NCBI GenBank assembly: GCA_947036815.1
Contig: CAMQRS010000003.1
Span: 1-64,000 of the forward strand
DNA length: 64,000 nt
Reading direction: 5' to 3'
Source of the DNA: an uncultured Erysipelotrichaceae bacterium
GTDB lineage: Bacteria; Bacillota_I; Bacilli_A; Erysipelotrichales; Erysipelotrichaceae
The stretch's first letter is position 1. The number at the start of each line of letters is the position of its first letter. The notes below the pieces were generated by a model, which worked only from the letters and a program-made list of their open reading frames with translations, did not search any database and had not been told where the DNA came from. This document shows positions 53,137 through 62,804 of the stretch, piece after piece. The position numbers and the translations under genes were made by a program.

Positions 53137-54588
53137 ATGAAATTATCGCAAATTTTTAATACAAATATCACAATTGATATCAAAAATCTATGTATAGACT
53201 CAAGAAAATGTACAAAAGGAACTATGTTTTTTTGTATGGATGGATTGAATTATGATGGTCATGCTTTTATTGAACAAGCGATAGAATCAGGTGCTACTTG
53301 TATTGTACATAGTAAACACATAGAAGAATATGATGAAAGCGTTGTATATATAAAAGTTGATGATGTGGTAGATGTGTTAAATCAAGTTGTTAAAAAGTTT
53401 TACAAAAATCCAACTGAAGATATGCTAGTATTTGGAGTGACAGGAACAAATGGGAAAACGACAATCACAAATATAATCTATGATTTATTGAATCATTATT
53501 CTACTTGTGGGTATATTGGAACCATTGGGATTAAATATAAAGATCAAACGTTCGAACCAAGTCTTACTACTCCTGATGCAATTACTTTACATCATTATAT
53601 AAAAAAAATGAAAGATGCTAATGTGAAAGCACTGGCGTTAGAAGTGAGTTCACATGGGTTGGAATTAAGAAGAGGAAATGCCATTGATTTTGATGTTGCA
53701 ATCTTTTCTAATTTCACACATGACCATATTGATTTTCATGGTTCTTTAGAAGCTTATTTTAATGCGAAAACCAAATTGTTTAAGACATTAAAAAAAGAGG
53801 GAATTGCTATATTGAATGCGGATGATGAAAAATATGAGCAACTACGTTCTATATGTAATGCTGAAACAGTTAGTTACGGTATTGAAAATGAAGCTGATTA
53901 TAGGGCTGATAATATCAAATTGTATCCTAAAAAAACTTGTTTTACTTTGATCCATAATGAAAAGTCATACGATGTATGTACTAATCTCTCTGCCTTATAT
54001 AATGTATATAATTTATTAGCGGCAATCGCTGCGTTAGTAGAAACAGGAGCTGATCTTGAGAGTTTATTAACTCATATAAATCATATTGAACAAGTAGAGG
54101 GACGTTTGGAAATCATAGATGAAGGACAACCGTTCAATGTTGTAGTGGATTTTGCACATACACCAGATGGATTAGAAAAAATATTTGAGTATGCAAAAGA
54201 AATCACTCCTCAAGATGGAGAAATTATTACTGTCTTTGGTTCTGCTGGTAAGAGAGATCGATCTAAACGAAAAACATTTGGAGAAATTGCAGATAAATAC
54301 TGCGATTATATTATTTTAACTGAAGATGATCCGAGAACAGAAAATGCAAAAGATATTGCGAATGAAATCAAAGAAGGAATCAAAGAAACTCGTACTATTT
54401 TTATTGAAAATAGATACAATGCCATTCGTTTAGCGATTGAAAGTGCGAATGTTAATGATAGTGTATTCATTTTAGGTAAGGGAAATGAAGTGTTTATGTA
54501 TACAGCCGACGGAAAAACTCCATGGCAAGGTGATCATGTAGCAGCAAAAGAAATTATACACAAATATTATTTTAGTGATGAAAATTGA
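53137..54588 (+). CDS. murE: UDP-N-acetylmuramyl-tripeptide synthetase MurE
   Basis: 483 aa Mur ligase adding the third amino acid to UDP-MurNAc-L-Ala-D-Glu. N-terminal substrate domain, P-loop GVTGTNGKTTITNI near residue 105, LEVSSHGLELRRG with the carbamylated-Lys region following, and the C-terminal FGSAGKRDRSKR. The residue-specificity loop reads D397-D-P-R400. Meso-DAP enzymes usually have DNPR and many L-Lys enzymes DNPA or DDPA, so this motif is intermediate and the third residue cannot be assigned confidently. It has its own upstream region and no division-cluster neighbours. Confidence 0.93.
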   Translation: MKLSQIFNTNITIDIKNLCIDSRKCTKGTMFFCMDGLNYDGHAFIEQAIESGATCIVHSKHIEEYDESVVYIKVDDVVDVLNQVVKKFYKNPTEDMLVFGVTGTNGKTTITNIIYDLLNHYSTCGYIGTIGIKYKDQTFEPSLTTPDAITLHHYIKKMKDANVKALALEVSSHGLELRRGNAIDFDVAIFSNFTHDHIDFHGSLEAYFNAKTKLFKTLKKEGIAILNADDEKYEQLRSICNAETVSYGIENEADYRADNIKLYPKKTCFTLIHNEKSYDVCTNLSALYNVYNLLAAIAALVETGADLESLLTHINHIEQVEGRLEIIDEGQPFNVVVDFAHTPDGLEKIFEYAKEITPQDGEIITVFGSAGKRDRSKRKTFGEIADKYCDYIILTEDDPRTENAKDIANEIKEGIKETRTIFIENRYNAIRLAIESANVNDSVFILGKGNEVFMYTADGKTPWQGDHVAAKEIIHKYYFSDEN

Positions 54589-54723
54589 CTGAAAATATAG
54601 AATTTGAGGAATATTACATATCGTTAATTTTGTAATAGTTTACAACTTTTACACATAATTGGCAGGAAAAATACTAATAATTGCATATTTATCACATTAT
54701 TTTCACTAATGTAAGATAAACTA

Positions 54724-54752
54724 TTGCATTATATGTAAATATTTTATATAAT
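54724..54752 (+). promoter_or_regulatory. Sigma-A promoter of rpsU
   Basis: TTGCAT (54724-54729), 17-nt spacer, TATAAT (54747-54752), 33 nt before the rpsU ATG. Confidence 0.75.
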
Positions 54753-54784
54753 GACAATGCAAAATTCAGAAGGGAGGGTATGTG

Positions 54785-54964
54785 ATGCCTAAAATAGTTC
54801 TAAAAGACAACGAAGTATTAGATGATGCACTTCGTCGTTTCAAACGTCAAGTTTCTAGAAATGGAACCCTTGCTGAAGCTCGTAAAAGAGAATATTACGT
54901 GAAGCCAGGGATTAAGAAAAAACTGAAACAAGAAGCAGCTCGTAAAGTTAAAAGAGGAAAATAA
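54785..54964 (+). CDS. rpsU: 30S ribosomal protein bS21
   Basis: 59 aa, very basic. [20 protein letters not shown], then [20 protein letters not shown] identifies bS21. The ATG at 54785 is preferred to the adjacent GTG at 54782, with GGGAGGG upstream. It is a single-gene unit, flanked by its promoter and a terminator; no yqeY follows as in some relatives. Confidence 0.97.
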   Translation: MPKIVLKDNEVLDDALRRFKRQVSRNGTLAEARKREYYVKPGIKKKLKQEAARKVKRGK

Positions 54965-54974
54965 AAAATCCATA

Positions 54975-55003
54975 AAAGATAGGTTCAATGACCTATCTTT
55001 TTT
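54975..55003 (+). terminator. Terminator of rpsU
   Basis: AAAGATAGGT / ACCTATCTTT stem with a TCAATG loop and T-run. Confidence 0.87.
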
Positions 55004-55008
55004 AATGC

Positions 55009-55030
55009 AAAAAGCTCCTGTACGGAGCTT
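55009..55030 (-). terminator. Terminator of ispH
   Basis: On the minus strand AAGCTCC / GGAGCTT forms the stem, followed by TTTT. It is separate from the rpsU terminator and overlaps the ispH stop. Confidence 0.82.
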
Positions 55031-55925
55031 AAAGTATTTTTTTAATGTCTATTTCTTGGTGTGTAGAATCATTTGTTTCTAATGCGTGAATTACCTGATT
55101 AATTAAATATGTTGGAGTAGAAGCTCCAGCAGTGATGGCAACTCTATCCAATTGTTTGATGGATTCAATGGATAAATCATTTACATCATCTATTAAATAC
55201 ACTTGCTTAATATTATTTTCTGCTGCAATTTGAGCTAAGCGATTTGCATTATTGCTTGATGAATCACCAACTACGATAAATGCATCTATGTTTTCTAATT
55301 GACGAATTGCTTGTTGGCGTGTTGATGTAGCGTTGCATATTTCGTCGCTGATAATGGAATTGGGGTATTTATTTTTAGTAATGTTGAATAATTCATATAC
55401 ATCAGAAGCGGACATGGTCGTTTGATTTGTTACAAATACTTTGTCATAGTGAGGAAGTTCATGAATGTCCGTTTCTTTTTCAATTAAGTGTATATTTGAG
55501 TTGTAGTCGCATACGGCACTGGCTTCTGGATGATTCTTTTTCCCTATGTATAATATTTTATATCCTTGCTGTATATGTTTTTTTACCATGTCTTGCGTAC
55601 GTAGGACATCTAAGCAACTAGCATCAACACAAATGAGTCCTTTACTCAATGCTTTTTCTTTTACTAGTTCATGAATTCCGTGAGCCGTAAATATAACTAC
55701 TCCATCGGGAATGTCATCCAATAATTCCAATCGACTCTTTGCTTTGTTTTCTATTGTTTTGATTCCATATTGTTCAAGTGCTTCAATAACATATTTGTTA
55801 TGTACTAACATACCTAGTATATAGATGTTTTTTTCAGGATATTCATCTCTTGTTTGCTTAGCAATATTGATGGCTCTGACGACGCCTTTACAAAATCCTC
55901 TTGGAATTACTTTGATTATTTCCAT
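55029..55925 (-). CDS. ispH: 4-hydroxy-3-methylbut-2-enyl diphosphate reductase IspH
   Basis: 298 aa [4Fe-4S] enzyme, last step of the MEP isoprenoid pathway, making IPP and DMAPP. Cluster cysteines lie in PRGFCKGVVRAI, VDASCLDVLR and EICNATSTRQQ. VHNKYV, FTAHGIH, NQTTMS, GDSSSNNANRL and AGASTPTYLI complete the active site. The second cysteine context (ASCLDV rather than ATCPxV) is slightly unusual. The start at 55925 follows GAGG. ispG at 59.3 kb on the same strand supplies the preceding step. Confidence 0.94.
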   Translation of the reverse strand: MEIIKVIPRGFCKGVVRAINIAKQTRDEYPEKNIYILGMLVHNKYVIEALEQYGIKTIENKAKSRLELLDDIPDGVVIFTAHGIHELVKEKALSKGLICVDASCLDVLRTQDMVKKHIQQGYKILYIGKKNHPEASAVCDYNSNIHLIEKETDIHELPHYDKVFVTNQTTMSASDVYELFNITKNKYPNSIISDEICNATSTRQQAIRQLENIDAFIVVGDSSSNNANRLAQIAAENNIKQVYLIDDVNDLSIESIKQLDRVAITAGASTPTYLINQVIHALETNDSTHQEIDIKKIL

Positions 55926-56007
55926 GTGAAACCTCATTTCTTTAACTTCTCTTTGTAAATTATACTAATTTAATATATAATACTCAAGTAGAAAGCGAGG
56001 TATACTT

Positions 56008-57369
56008 ATGAATAAATATAGTGATTATCATTTTAATGAGTACACGACTGCTCTAATTGAGCTAAATAAGTTTACAACACCAACCCAAATTCAAAAGGAA
56101 GTTATTCCTTCAGCGATTAAAGGTAGAGATATAATTGGTATTAGTGCCACAGGAACTGGGAAGACACATTCTTTCTTGATTCCAGTTATGGAAAGAATAG
56201 ATTTAGAGTTAAATAGCGTACAAGTAGTTATTAGTGCCCCTACAAGAGAGTTAGCACATCAACTATACATGAGAACATTAGAAATGAATAAAGCATGTAA
56301 ACAATTAAGAATTAAATTGATTACAGGTGGAGTAGATAAACAAAGAATGAGTGATAGTTTAAAAATACAACCTCATATCGTTATCGGTACACCAGGACGT
56401 ATGAAAGATATGTTTTTAAATGAAAGAACATTACGTTTAGATTCTGCAAAGATGTTAATTGTCGATGAAGCAGATATGACATTAGAGTTTGGATTCTTAG
56501 AAGATATTGATTTAATGTGTTCTAGAATGAGTTCAAGCTTACAAATGATGAGTTTTAGTGCGACGATACCTGAAGGATTAAAACCGTTTTTAAAGAAATA
56601 TATGAATAATCCAATCACAGTTCAAATAGAAGAAGACAAACAGTTCAAACCACAAATAGATCATGTGTTAGTAAATTGTAAACATTATTCTTATCAAGAT
56701 ATGTTAGTTCAAATATTGCCGACATTTACGCCTTATATTTGTTTGATATTCGCTAACACAAGAGTAGAATGTAGTGAAACAGCGAAATTATTGCGTGAAA
56801 AAGGGTACGGAGTGTTAGAATTGCATGGAGATTTAACGAGCCGTGCAAGAAAAAATGCAATGAAATCATTAGGCGATTTAAAAGAACGTTATATTGTAGC
56901 AAGTGATGTTGCTTCAAGAGGAATTGATATTGATGGAGTAAGTCATGTAATATCATTAGGATTCCCTAATGAATTAGAATTTTATATTCACCGTGCAGGA
57001 AGAACTGGACGTGCAGGAAAAACTGGTGTTTGTTATGCATTATACCAACATAGTGATCAAAATGTAATTCAACAATTACAAGTGCGTGGAATTGGATTCA
57101 AACATAAATCATTAAGAAAAGATGAATTGGTAGATGTAACTCCCGTATTTGAAAAAAGAAAAAGAAAAGAAGATCCGTTAGAAAAAGAAATAGCTAAAAA
57201 AGTACAGCGTAAAAATGTAAAAGTTAAACCGGGTTATAAAAAAAGAAGAAATGAACAAATAAGTGATCTTAAACGTAAAGCAAAACGTCAAATGATTCAT
57301 GATGATATTAAGAAACAAGTTAAAGATAGAGCGGTTGCTAAGCAAAGAGCGAAAAGAGACGACGAGTAA
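56008..57369 (+). CDS. DEAD-box RNA helicase (CshB-like)
   Basis: 453 aa. Q-motif region FTTPTQIQKEVIPSAIKGRD, Walker A SATGTGKTHS, PTRELAHQLY, TPGRMKDM, the DEAD box VDEADMTLEFGF, SFSATIP, ASDVASRGIDIDGV and HRAGRTGRAGKTG. The C-terminal 70 residues are a strongly basic, Lys/Arg-rich tail, common in cold-shock RNA helicases that act on ribosomes or in the degradosome. The ribosome-binding site is GCGAGG. The stop overlaps the nfo ATG by one base. Confidence 0.93.
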   Translation: MNKYSDYHFNEYTTALIELNKFTTPTQIQKEVIPSAIKGRDIIGISATGTGKTHSFLIPVMERIDLELNSVQVVISAPTRELAHQLYMRTLEMNKACKQLRIKLITGGVDKQRMSDSLKIQPHIVIGTPGRMKDMFLNERTLRLDSAKMLIVDEADMTLEFGFLEDIDLMCSRMSSSLQMMSFSATIPEGLKPFLKKYMNNPITVQIEEDKQFKPQIDHVLVNCKHYSYQDMLVQILPTFTPYICLIFANTRVECSETAKLLREKGYGVLELHGDLTSRARKNAMKSLGDLKERYIVASDVASRGIDIDGVSHVISLGFPNELEFYIHRAGRTGRAGKTGVCYALYQHSDQNVIQQLQVRGIGFKHKSLRKDELVDVTPVFEKRKRKEDPLEKEIAKKVQRKNVKVKPGYKKRRNEQISDLKRKAKRQMIHDDIKKQVKDRAVAKQRAKRDDE

Positions 57370-58205
57370 TGTTGATTGGTTCTCATGTATCAATGAGTGC
57401 GCCTAATTTTGTGTTAGGTGCAGTTAAAGAAGCTCTTTCGTATAATGCGAATGCTTTTATGTTATATAGTGGTGCGCCACAAAATACAAGAAGAAGAGCA
57501 ATGGAAGAATTAAAAATTGAAGAGGCTCATGCCTTGATGCAAGAACATCATATTCCTTTGGAACATATGATTGTTCATGCACCTTATATTATCAATTTGG
57601 CAAATACAGTGAATCCAAGCACGTATGAGTTAGCCGTTTCTTTTTTAAGAGAAGAAATAAAAAGAGTGAATGTATTACAAGCTAAATATTTAGTGTTGCA
57701 TCCAGGTAGTCATGTAAAAGCTGGAGAAGAGCTAGGGTTAGCCTCTATTATTAAAGGTCTAGATGAAGCAATGCAAGACATGGGACATGTTGAAATTGCA
57801 TTAGAAACGATGGCTGGTAAAGGTAGCGAAATTGGATATACATTTGAACAATTAGCTTATATTATAGAACATGCTAAATATGGAAATCATATAAAAGTTT
57901 GTTTAGACACTTGTCATATACATGATGCAGGTTATGATGTCTCTAACTTTGATTACATATTAGATGAATTTGATCGCATTATTGGATTGGATAAATTGGC
58001 TTGTATCCATTTAAATGATTCAAAGAATATAAATGGTGCTAGAAAAGATCGTCACGCCAACATTGGCGATGGTGAAATAGGGTTTGACAGCTTGTATAAG
58101 ATAGCTAACAATGTTAGGGTAAAGCATGTTGTTAAAATCCTGGAAACTCCTTATATAGACGGGAACGCTCCTTATAAGGAAGAAATAGAAAAATTAAACA
58201 AGTAA
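57369..58205 (+). CDS. nfo: Endonuclease IV (AP endonuclease Nfo)
   Basis: 278 aa TIM-barrel enzyme with three zinc ions. MLIGSHVSMSAPNFVLGAV carries the first His, followed by MIVHAPYIINLAN, LHPGSHVKAGEE, IALETMAGKGSEIG, VCLDTCHIHDAGYD, HLNDSKN and DRHANIGDGEIG, giving the complete metal-ligand set. It incises abasic sites and oxidised bases in base excision repair. In Bacillota it commonly follows the cshB-type helicase, as here. Confidence 0.97.
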   Translation: MLIGSHVSMSAPNFVLGAVKEALSYNANAFMLYSGAPQNTRRRAMEELKIEEAHALMQEHHIPLEHMIVHAPYIINLANTVNPSTYELAVSFLREEIKRVNVLQAKYLVLHPGSHVKAGEELGLASIIKGLDEAMQDMGHVEIALETMAGKGSEIGYTFEQLAYIIEHAKYGNHIKVCLDTCHIHDAGYDVSNFDYILDEFDRIIGLDKLACIHLNDSKNINGARKDRHANIGDGEIGFDSLYKIANNVRVKHVVKILETPYIDGNAPYKEEIEKLNK

Positions 58206-58212
58206 TATATTT

Positions 58213-58240
58213 AGATGAGTGTAAAAACTCATCTTTTTTT
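58213..58240 (+). terminator. Terminator of cshB-like gene and nfo
   Basis: AGATGAGT / ACTCATCT stem with a GTAAAA loop and T-run. Confidence 0.86.
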
Positions 58241-58387
58241 ATGTATTCAGCAGTTGTATGCTTTTTTCGATAGAAATATAACAGTTTTTCTGTTTGTTAA
58301 ACATATATTACCTTCAAAAATAATTGCTCCGTTATTACTAGAGTTGTAAGATGAAAGTTACAAATAAACAAACAAAGGGGAATTATA

Positions 58388-59117
58388 ATGAAGAAGCAAA
58401 TTATGTTAGGATTAGTTTTTTTGTGTAGTTCATCATTCGTTCAATTAATTGATGTATCAGCAGAGTCGAAAACGACGATGCACGATGAATCATCAGAAAT
58501 TGCAACGATTATTAGGAAACAAGCTGAAATTGTTGAATCTATGTTTTCTAATTTAGAAGAAACAGATAAGGTGTTAGAATTGCCGGATGGTGGTTATCTT
58601 CATGGAAAGGCTATGTTTTATGACTCTAATTCGGTTATTATTAGTGAGGAAAATTCAATAGTTTATAATAGTGATACAGACCCAAATTCTAAAACAGTTG
58701 CTGAAGTTAAGGCTTCTCTTATTGAAAATGGGAAAAAAACCTATGAATATATTTGAAGTATTTAAAAGTGTATCGTAGGGGTCTGTGTTACCAATATTTG
58801 TGTATAACCTGAATCCAGGAGCTTGCTATATATCAAATCAATATAATGCATTATGATGGAGATTCAGTTCTCGACTATTCAGGACGGAAAATGATTATGG
58901 CACATCATTGAGCTGGAACGTTTTTGGTGATTCTGGTATTGTAGGTACGACATCACAAGGACTTAGTAGTGCAAACAATGTTGCTGAAGGAACTTGGATT
59001 CATCCTGAGCATTCTCAATCAATTGACTTAGGTGGGCATTATCAAATTTTTTATACAAATGATTCTATCAAAGGATTAAGATATAGTGTAGAAAATGTTG
59101 AACTTGTGTATAATTAA
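58388..59117 (+). pseudogene. Broken secreted-protein gene, unknown family
   Basis: The ATG at 58388 (RBS AAAGGGG) starts a 122-aa frame with a clear signal peptide (MKKQIMLGLVFLCSSSFVQL, cleavage near VSA-ES), ending at TGA 58754. A second frame continues the apparent protein: GSVLPIFVYNLNPGACYISN, stop TGA at 58854, then WRFSSRLFRTENDYGTSLSW and on to 59117. A further stop (TAG 58776) lies at the junction. At least one frameshift and one nonsense mutation therefore split a roughly 240-residue secreted protein. The mature part is Ser/Gly/Asn/Tyr-rich and could be a bacteriocin-like or surface protein; I do not recognise it. Confidence 0.6.
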
Positions 59118-59177
59118 AATGAATGAATTTAGCATGTAGTCGTGGTGTAGTGAAGTTTATTACTAATTAGGCTGCAA

Positions 59178-59217
59178 CAAAGATATGAAAACAGAAGTGT
59201 TTTCATATCTTTTTATT
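59178..59217 (+). terminator. Terminator after the broken secreted-protein gene
   Basis: AAAGATATGAAAAC / GTTTTCATATCTTT stem (14 bp), AGAAGT loop, T-rich tail. Confidence 0.85.
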
Positions 59218-59233
59218 ATGGGATCTAGATAAT

Positions 59234-59264
59234 AAAAAGAAGCACACCGTTACGGTGTGCTTCT
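59234..59264 (-). terminator. Terminator of ispG
   Basis: Minus-strand stem AGAAGCACACCG / CGGTGTGCTTCT with a TAA loop and TTTTT after it. It lies about 40 nt past the ispG stop. Confidence 0.83.
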
Positions 59265-59304
59265 CAATTGATTTCAGTATTTATTATTGGTAGTAATAGA
59301 TGTA

Positions 59305-60381
59305 TTATCTGTTACTATTCTCTTGCTTCATAAATAGTTGTATTTCTTCTTTTAGTCTTTCTACCATATGTTCTTGTGGTATCTTTTCAATTACTTTCCC
59401 TTTTTTAATTAAAAGCCCTTCGTTTACACCACCTGCAATAGCGATATCAGCATGTTTCGCTTCTCCAGGTCCATTGACAACACAACCCATAATAGCTACG
59501 TTGACATCACTTTCAATGGTTGTTAAATAAGTTTCTATTTCATCAACGATTGGTTGCATGTTCCATGCAGTTCTTCCGCATGTTGGACAAGCAATTAGAT
59601 TGGGAACATTATTTATTAAGTTGTTACATTTTAATAATTTTTTTACTATTTGCAGTTCGTTGATTGGATCACCATTTACACTGATACGGATGGTATCTCC
59701 AATGCCTTCATATAATAGAGTACCTAATGCAAAACTACTTTTAATGGAACTAGAAATAAAGGTTCCAGCTTCCGTCACACCTAAGTGTAGTGGGTAGTCA
59801 AATGTTTTTGCAGCTAAACGATAGGCATCGATACATAGGGTAGGATCACTTGATTTAAAAGATAGACAAGTATTATAAAAGTCTAAACTCTCTAGTATTT
59901 CTATATGTCCTTGAGCACTTTCAATCATTCCTTGAGCTGTTGGTTTTCCATATTTATCATGGATTTCTTTTTCTAAAGAACCTGCGTTGATTCCAATACG
60001 AATAGGAACGTTATGAGATTTACAAGCATTGACTACTGCTTCGACATTTTCTCTTTTTCCTATATTACCTGGGTTCAATCTAATTTTATCAATTCCGTGT
60101 TCAATAGCACTTAATGCTAAACGATAATCAAAGTGGATATCACCAACGATTGGAATGTGTATTTGTGGTTTAATTAATGCGATTGCTTTTGCATCGTCTT
60201 GATCCATAATAGAAACTCGGATGATTTGACATCCAGCTTTCTCTAATTCATTGATTTGTTTAACGATGGCATCCACATTACTTGTTTTGATATTACACAT
60301 AGATTGAATAATAACTTTGTTTTGACCACCAATTAACAGATCCTTTACTTTTATTTGTCTTGTTTTTGTTCTTGTTTTCAT
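59305..60381 (-). CDS. ispG: 4-hydroxy-3-methylbut-2-en-1-yl diphosphate synthase IspG (GcpE)
   Basis: 358 aa. TIM-barrel N terminus (IIQSMCNIKTSNVDAIVKQI, ADIHFDYRLAL-type VGDIHFDYRLAL, KIRLNPGNIG, GINAGSLEKEI) and a C-terminal [4Fe-4S] domain with cysteines in ACPTCGRTAWNM and MGCVVNGPGEAKHADI. It converts ME-cPP to HMBPP in the MEP pathway, the substrate of IspH (55.0 kb). The start at 60381 is supported by GGTG six nt upstream; a longer frame to 60417 is less likely. Confidence 0.95.
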   Translation of the reverse strand: MKTRTKTRQIKVKDLLIGGQNKVIIQSMCNIKTSNVDAIVKQINELEKAGCQIIRVSIMDQDDAKAIALIKPQIHIPIVGDIHFDYRLALSAIEHGIDKIRLNPGNIGKRENVEAVVNACKSHNVPIRIGINAGSLEKEIHDKYGKPTAQGMIESAQGHIEILESLDFYNTCLSFKSSDPTLCIDAYRLAAKTFDYPLHLGVTEAGTFISSSIKSSFALGTLLYEGIGDTIRISVNGDPINELQIVKKLLKCNNLINNVPNLIACPTCGRTAWNMQPIVDEIETYLTTIESDVNVAIMGCVVNGPGEAKHADIAIAGGVNEGLLIKKGKVIEKIPQEHMVERLKEEIQLFMKQENSNR

Positions 60382-60469
60382 TTTTATCACCATCCTTATT
60401 ATACTATAAATTTTCACATAAACAATTCATATTTTTTTATGTTATAATATTCATATTGGAGTGATGTAA

Positions 60470-62557
60470 ATGATTGTGAATCCATTCAAAAGAATAGACT
60501 TAGCAGAAAAAAGAAGAGAAAGTAGCGCACTGAGAAGAGCCCCAGAAATGAGCAAAGAAATAAATGCAAGAATTACGACGGTAATGGTAGTGATAGCTAT
60601 CCTATTCTTTACTATTATAATTCGTCTTTTTTATCTGCAAATATATGCACAAGAAGAATATCAAGAAAAATTAACTGCGTATACGATGCAACAATATACG
60701 CAATCGAGTCCACGAGGCACGATATATGATAGCAATGGAAATATCTTGGTAGAAAGCGTAAGTTCATTAACAATTAGTTATTATCCACCAGAAAACAGTA
60801 GTGATTTGGAAGAGTGGGAACTAGCAGAAAAATTGGTGGTGGATTTAGGATTAGATAACCCAACTATTTATGATCGTAATATTAGAGAACTACATATACA
60901 ATACTTAAAAGAAATTGAAGATGATGATGCATCGAATTTATTAAGGGATGATGAAAATGAAGATTATGCTAATGGAAATCTTAAACTTGATGACTATAGC
61001 GAATTAAAAATAGCCGCAGTAGATATATCAGCAATTGATGATGAGACTCGAATGATTTATCAAGTAAAGATGAATATGGATGCATTACCAAACAATACGT
61101 ATAAAGTAATTGCGGAAGACGTAAGCGAAGAACAATTGGCTATTGTTTCTGAAAACTCATCAAAATATCCAGGAGTACGATGTACTTTTGACTGGAAACG
61201 GTCGTATTCAGATGAAGGGCTTAGTGTGAAGTCACTGTTAGGAAGTGTTTCTAGTCCTACACAAGGAGTTCCAAGTGAAGAACAAGACTATTATTTAGCG
61301 CTTGGATATGATTTAAATCAAAGAGTTGGAATATCGGGATTAGAAGAACAATATGAACAATATTTATCAGGGACAGAATCTGTATACAATATTAACTTTG
61401 ACGAAGATGATCAAGTGTATTTGACACAAACAAGTGCTGGTAAAAACGGATATGATTTAACTTTAACCTTGGATATAGAGTATCAAAATCATATGCAAGA
61501 ATTGTTGAATAAAGCATTGGAAGAAGGAAAGAGTAATCAGTATAGAGCATATTTTGATAACGCCTACTTAGTTGCACTGAATCCTCAAACTGGTGAAATA
61601 TACTGTATGGTAGGAAGTGCAATGTATGAAGATGAAGTTGTTGCAAATCCAAATGGAACTTATTTGAATTCCTACTTAATGGGAAGTGCAATCAAACCTG
61701 CAATGTTGTATATGGGACAAAATGAAGGGGTAGTATATCCTGGACAAATAATATTGGATGCACCTATGTTTGTGAAGGGTACAGCGAAATTTGCTTCTTA
61801 TAAAAATTATGGTCTTATTAATGATGTAGAAGCCATTAAAGATTCTAGTAATGTGTACATGGCTATGATTGCGATTGCCTTAGGTGGGGCAGAATACGTA
61901 GAAAATGAATCGTTAGACATAGAGGATGGAACATTTGATTTAATGCGTAATTATTTCAATATGTTTGGACTGGGAGTAGCAACGGGAATTGATTTACCGA
62001 ATGAACAAGTAGGTGCGATTGGTTCGGATACAGAACCAGGTAAAATAATGCCGTATTCTATCGGACAATATGATACTTATACGACAATGCAGTTGGCACA
62101 GTATGTAGCAACTCTTGCGAATGGTGGAACTCGTGTACAACCACATTTATTAAATGAAGTCAGTGAAGTTAATGATTTAGATACCATTATTTACGCATAC
62201 AAAACAAGTATATTAGGTGTAGTGATGGGAGATTTAACACTGTTGAAAAATTCAGAACAAGGTATGATTGAATGTGTAAATAGCGGATCTTGCGGAAGTG
62301 TTTTATCAGCGTCAAATGTAGGGTTACAATTGGCTGCGAAGACTGGAACAGCTGAGGTAATTTACATTGATGAGAATACTGGGGCAGCGGTTGATATTAT
62401 GAATTCTACTCTGATTGCTTACGAAGTAAGTGATGATCCAACGTTTGCAGTTGCATGTTCTGCGCCTAATTCAAGCAACGGATACGGAAGTAATTTACAA
62501 TCGAATATATGTGCAGGATTAGTTGCAGAAGCAACGAAAGAATTTTTTGGTAATTAA
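60470..62557 (+). CDS. Class B penicillin-binding protein (PBP2-like transpeptidase)
   Basis: 695 aa. Cytoplasmic basic tail, one transmembrane helix (TVMVVIAILFFTIIIRLFYL), the PBP dimerisation domain starting with SSPRGTIYDSNGNILVES, and the transpeptidase domain. SxxK lies in MGSAIKPAML (near Ser406), SxN in DSSNVYMAM, and KTGTAE near residue 625. Cross-links peptidoglycan at the outer membrane face. It lacks PASTA domains, so it resembles elongation-type PBP2 more than FtsI; no rod or division genes adjoin it. The promoter is an extended -10 TGTTATAAT at 60440-60448, with RBS TTGGAG. Confidence 0.93.
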   Translation: MIVNPFKRIDLAEKRRESSALRRAPEMSKEINARITTVMVVIAILFFTIIIRLFYLQIYAQEEYQEKLTAYTMQQYTQSSPRGTIYDSNGNILVESVSSLTISYYPPENSSDLEEWELAEKLVVDLGLDNPTIYDRNIRELHIQYLKEIEDDDASNLLRDDENEDYANGNLKLDDYSELKIAAVDISAIDDETRMIYQVKMNMDALPNNTYKVIAEDVSEEQLAIVSENSSKYPGVRCTFDWKRSYSDEGLSVKSLLGSVSSPTQGVPSEEQDYYLALGYDLNQRVGISGLEEQYEQYLSGTESVYNINFDEDDQVYLTQTSAGKNGYDLTLTLDIEYQNHMQELLNKALEEGKSNQYRAYFDNAYLVALNPQTGEIYCMVGSAMYEDEVVANPNGTYLNSYLMGSAIKPAMLYMGQNEGVVYPGQIILDAPMFVKGTAKFASYKNYGLINDVEAIKDSSNVYMAMIAIALGGAEYVENESLDIEDGTFDLMRNYFNMFGLGVATGIDLPNEQVGAIGSDTEPGKIMPYSIGQYDTYTTMQLAQYVATLANGGTRVQPHLLNEVSEVNDLDTIIYAYKTSILGVVMGDLTLLKNSEQGMIECVNSGSCGSVLSASNVGLQLAAKTGTAEVIYIDENTGAAVDIMNSTLIAYEVSDDPTFAVACSAPNSSNGYGSNLQSNICAGLVAEATKEFFGN

Positions 62558-62616
62558 GCATAGATTTATGTAAAAATATGTGCTATAATGAGCTAGCAAA
62601 ATAAGGAGGTTTTATC

Positions 62617-62766
62617 ATGAGAGATCGTATCACATTTAAATGTGCTGACTGTGGTGAAGAAAACTACATCGGGACACGTAACAAAAAGAAACAAACTGAG
62701 CGTATGACAATTAGCAAATATTGTTCTCGTTGTAATAAACAAACAGACCACAAGGAGAAAAAATAA
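62617..62766 (+). CDS. rpmG: 50S ribosomal protein bL33 (zinc-ribbon type)
   Basis: 49 aa, basic. Two CxxC pairs are kept (CADC at residues 9-12 and CSRC at 36-39), so this is the zinc-containing C+ form. The text RDRITFKCADCGEENYIGT and TRNKKKQTERMTISKYC is typical. AAGGAGG precedes the ATG, and TGCTATAAT (62581-62589) is an extended -10. A terminator directly follows. The gene is short and easily missed by automated ORF calling. Confidence 0.95.
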   Translation: MRDRITFKCADCGEENYIGTRNKKKQTERMTISKYCSRCNKQTDHKEKK

Positions 62767-62790
62767 GAAAAGCCACTTCGGCTTTTTTTA
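62767..62790 (+). terminator. Terminator of rpmG
   Basis: AAAGCC / GGCTTT stem with a short loop and seven T. Confidence 0.83.
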
Positions 62791-62804
62791 TTTTAGTGAA
62801 ACTA

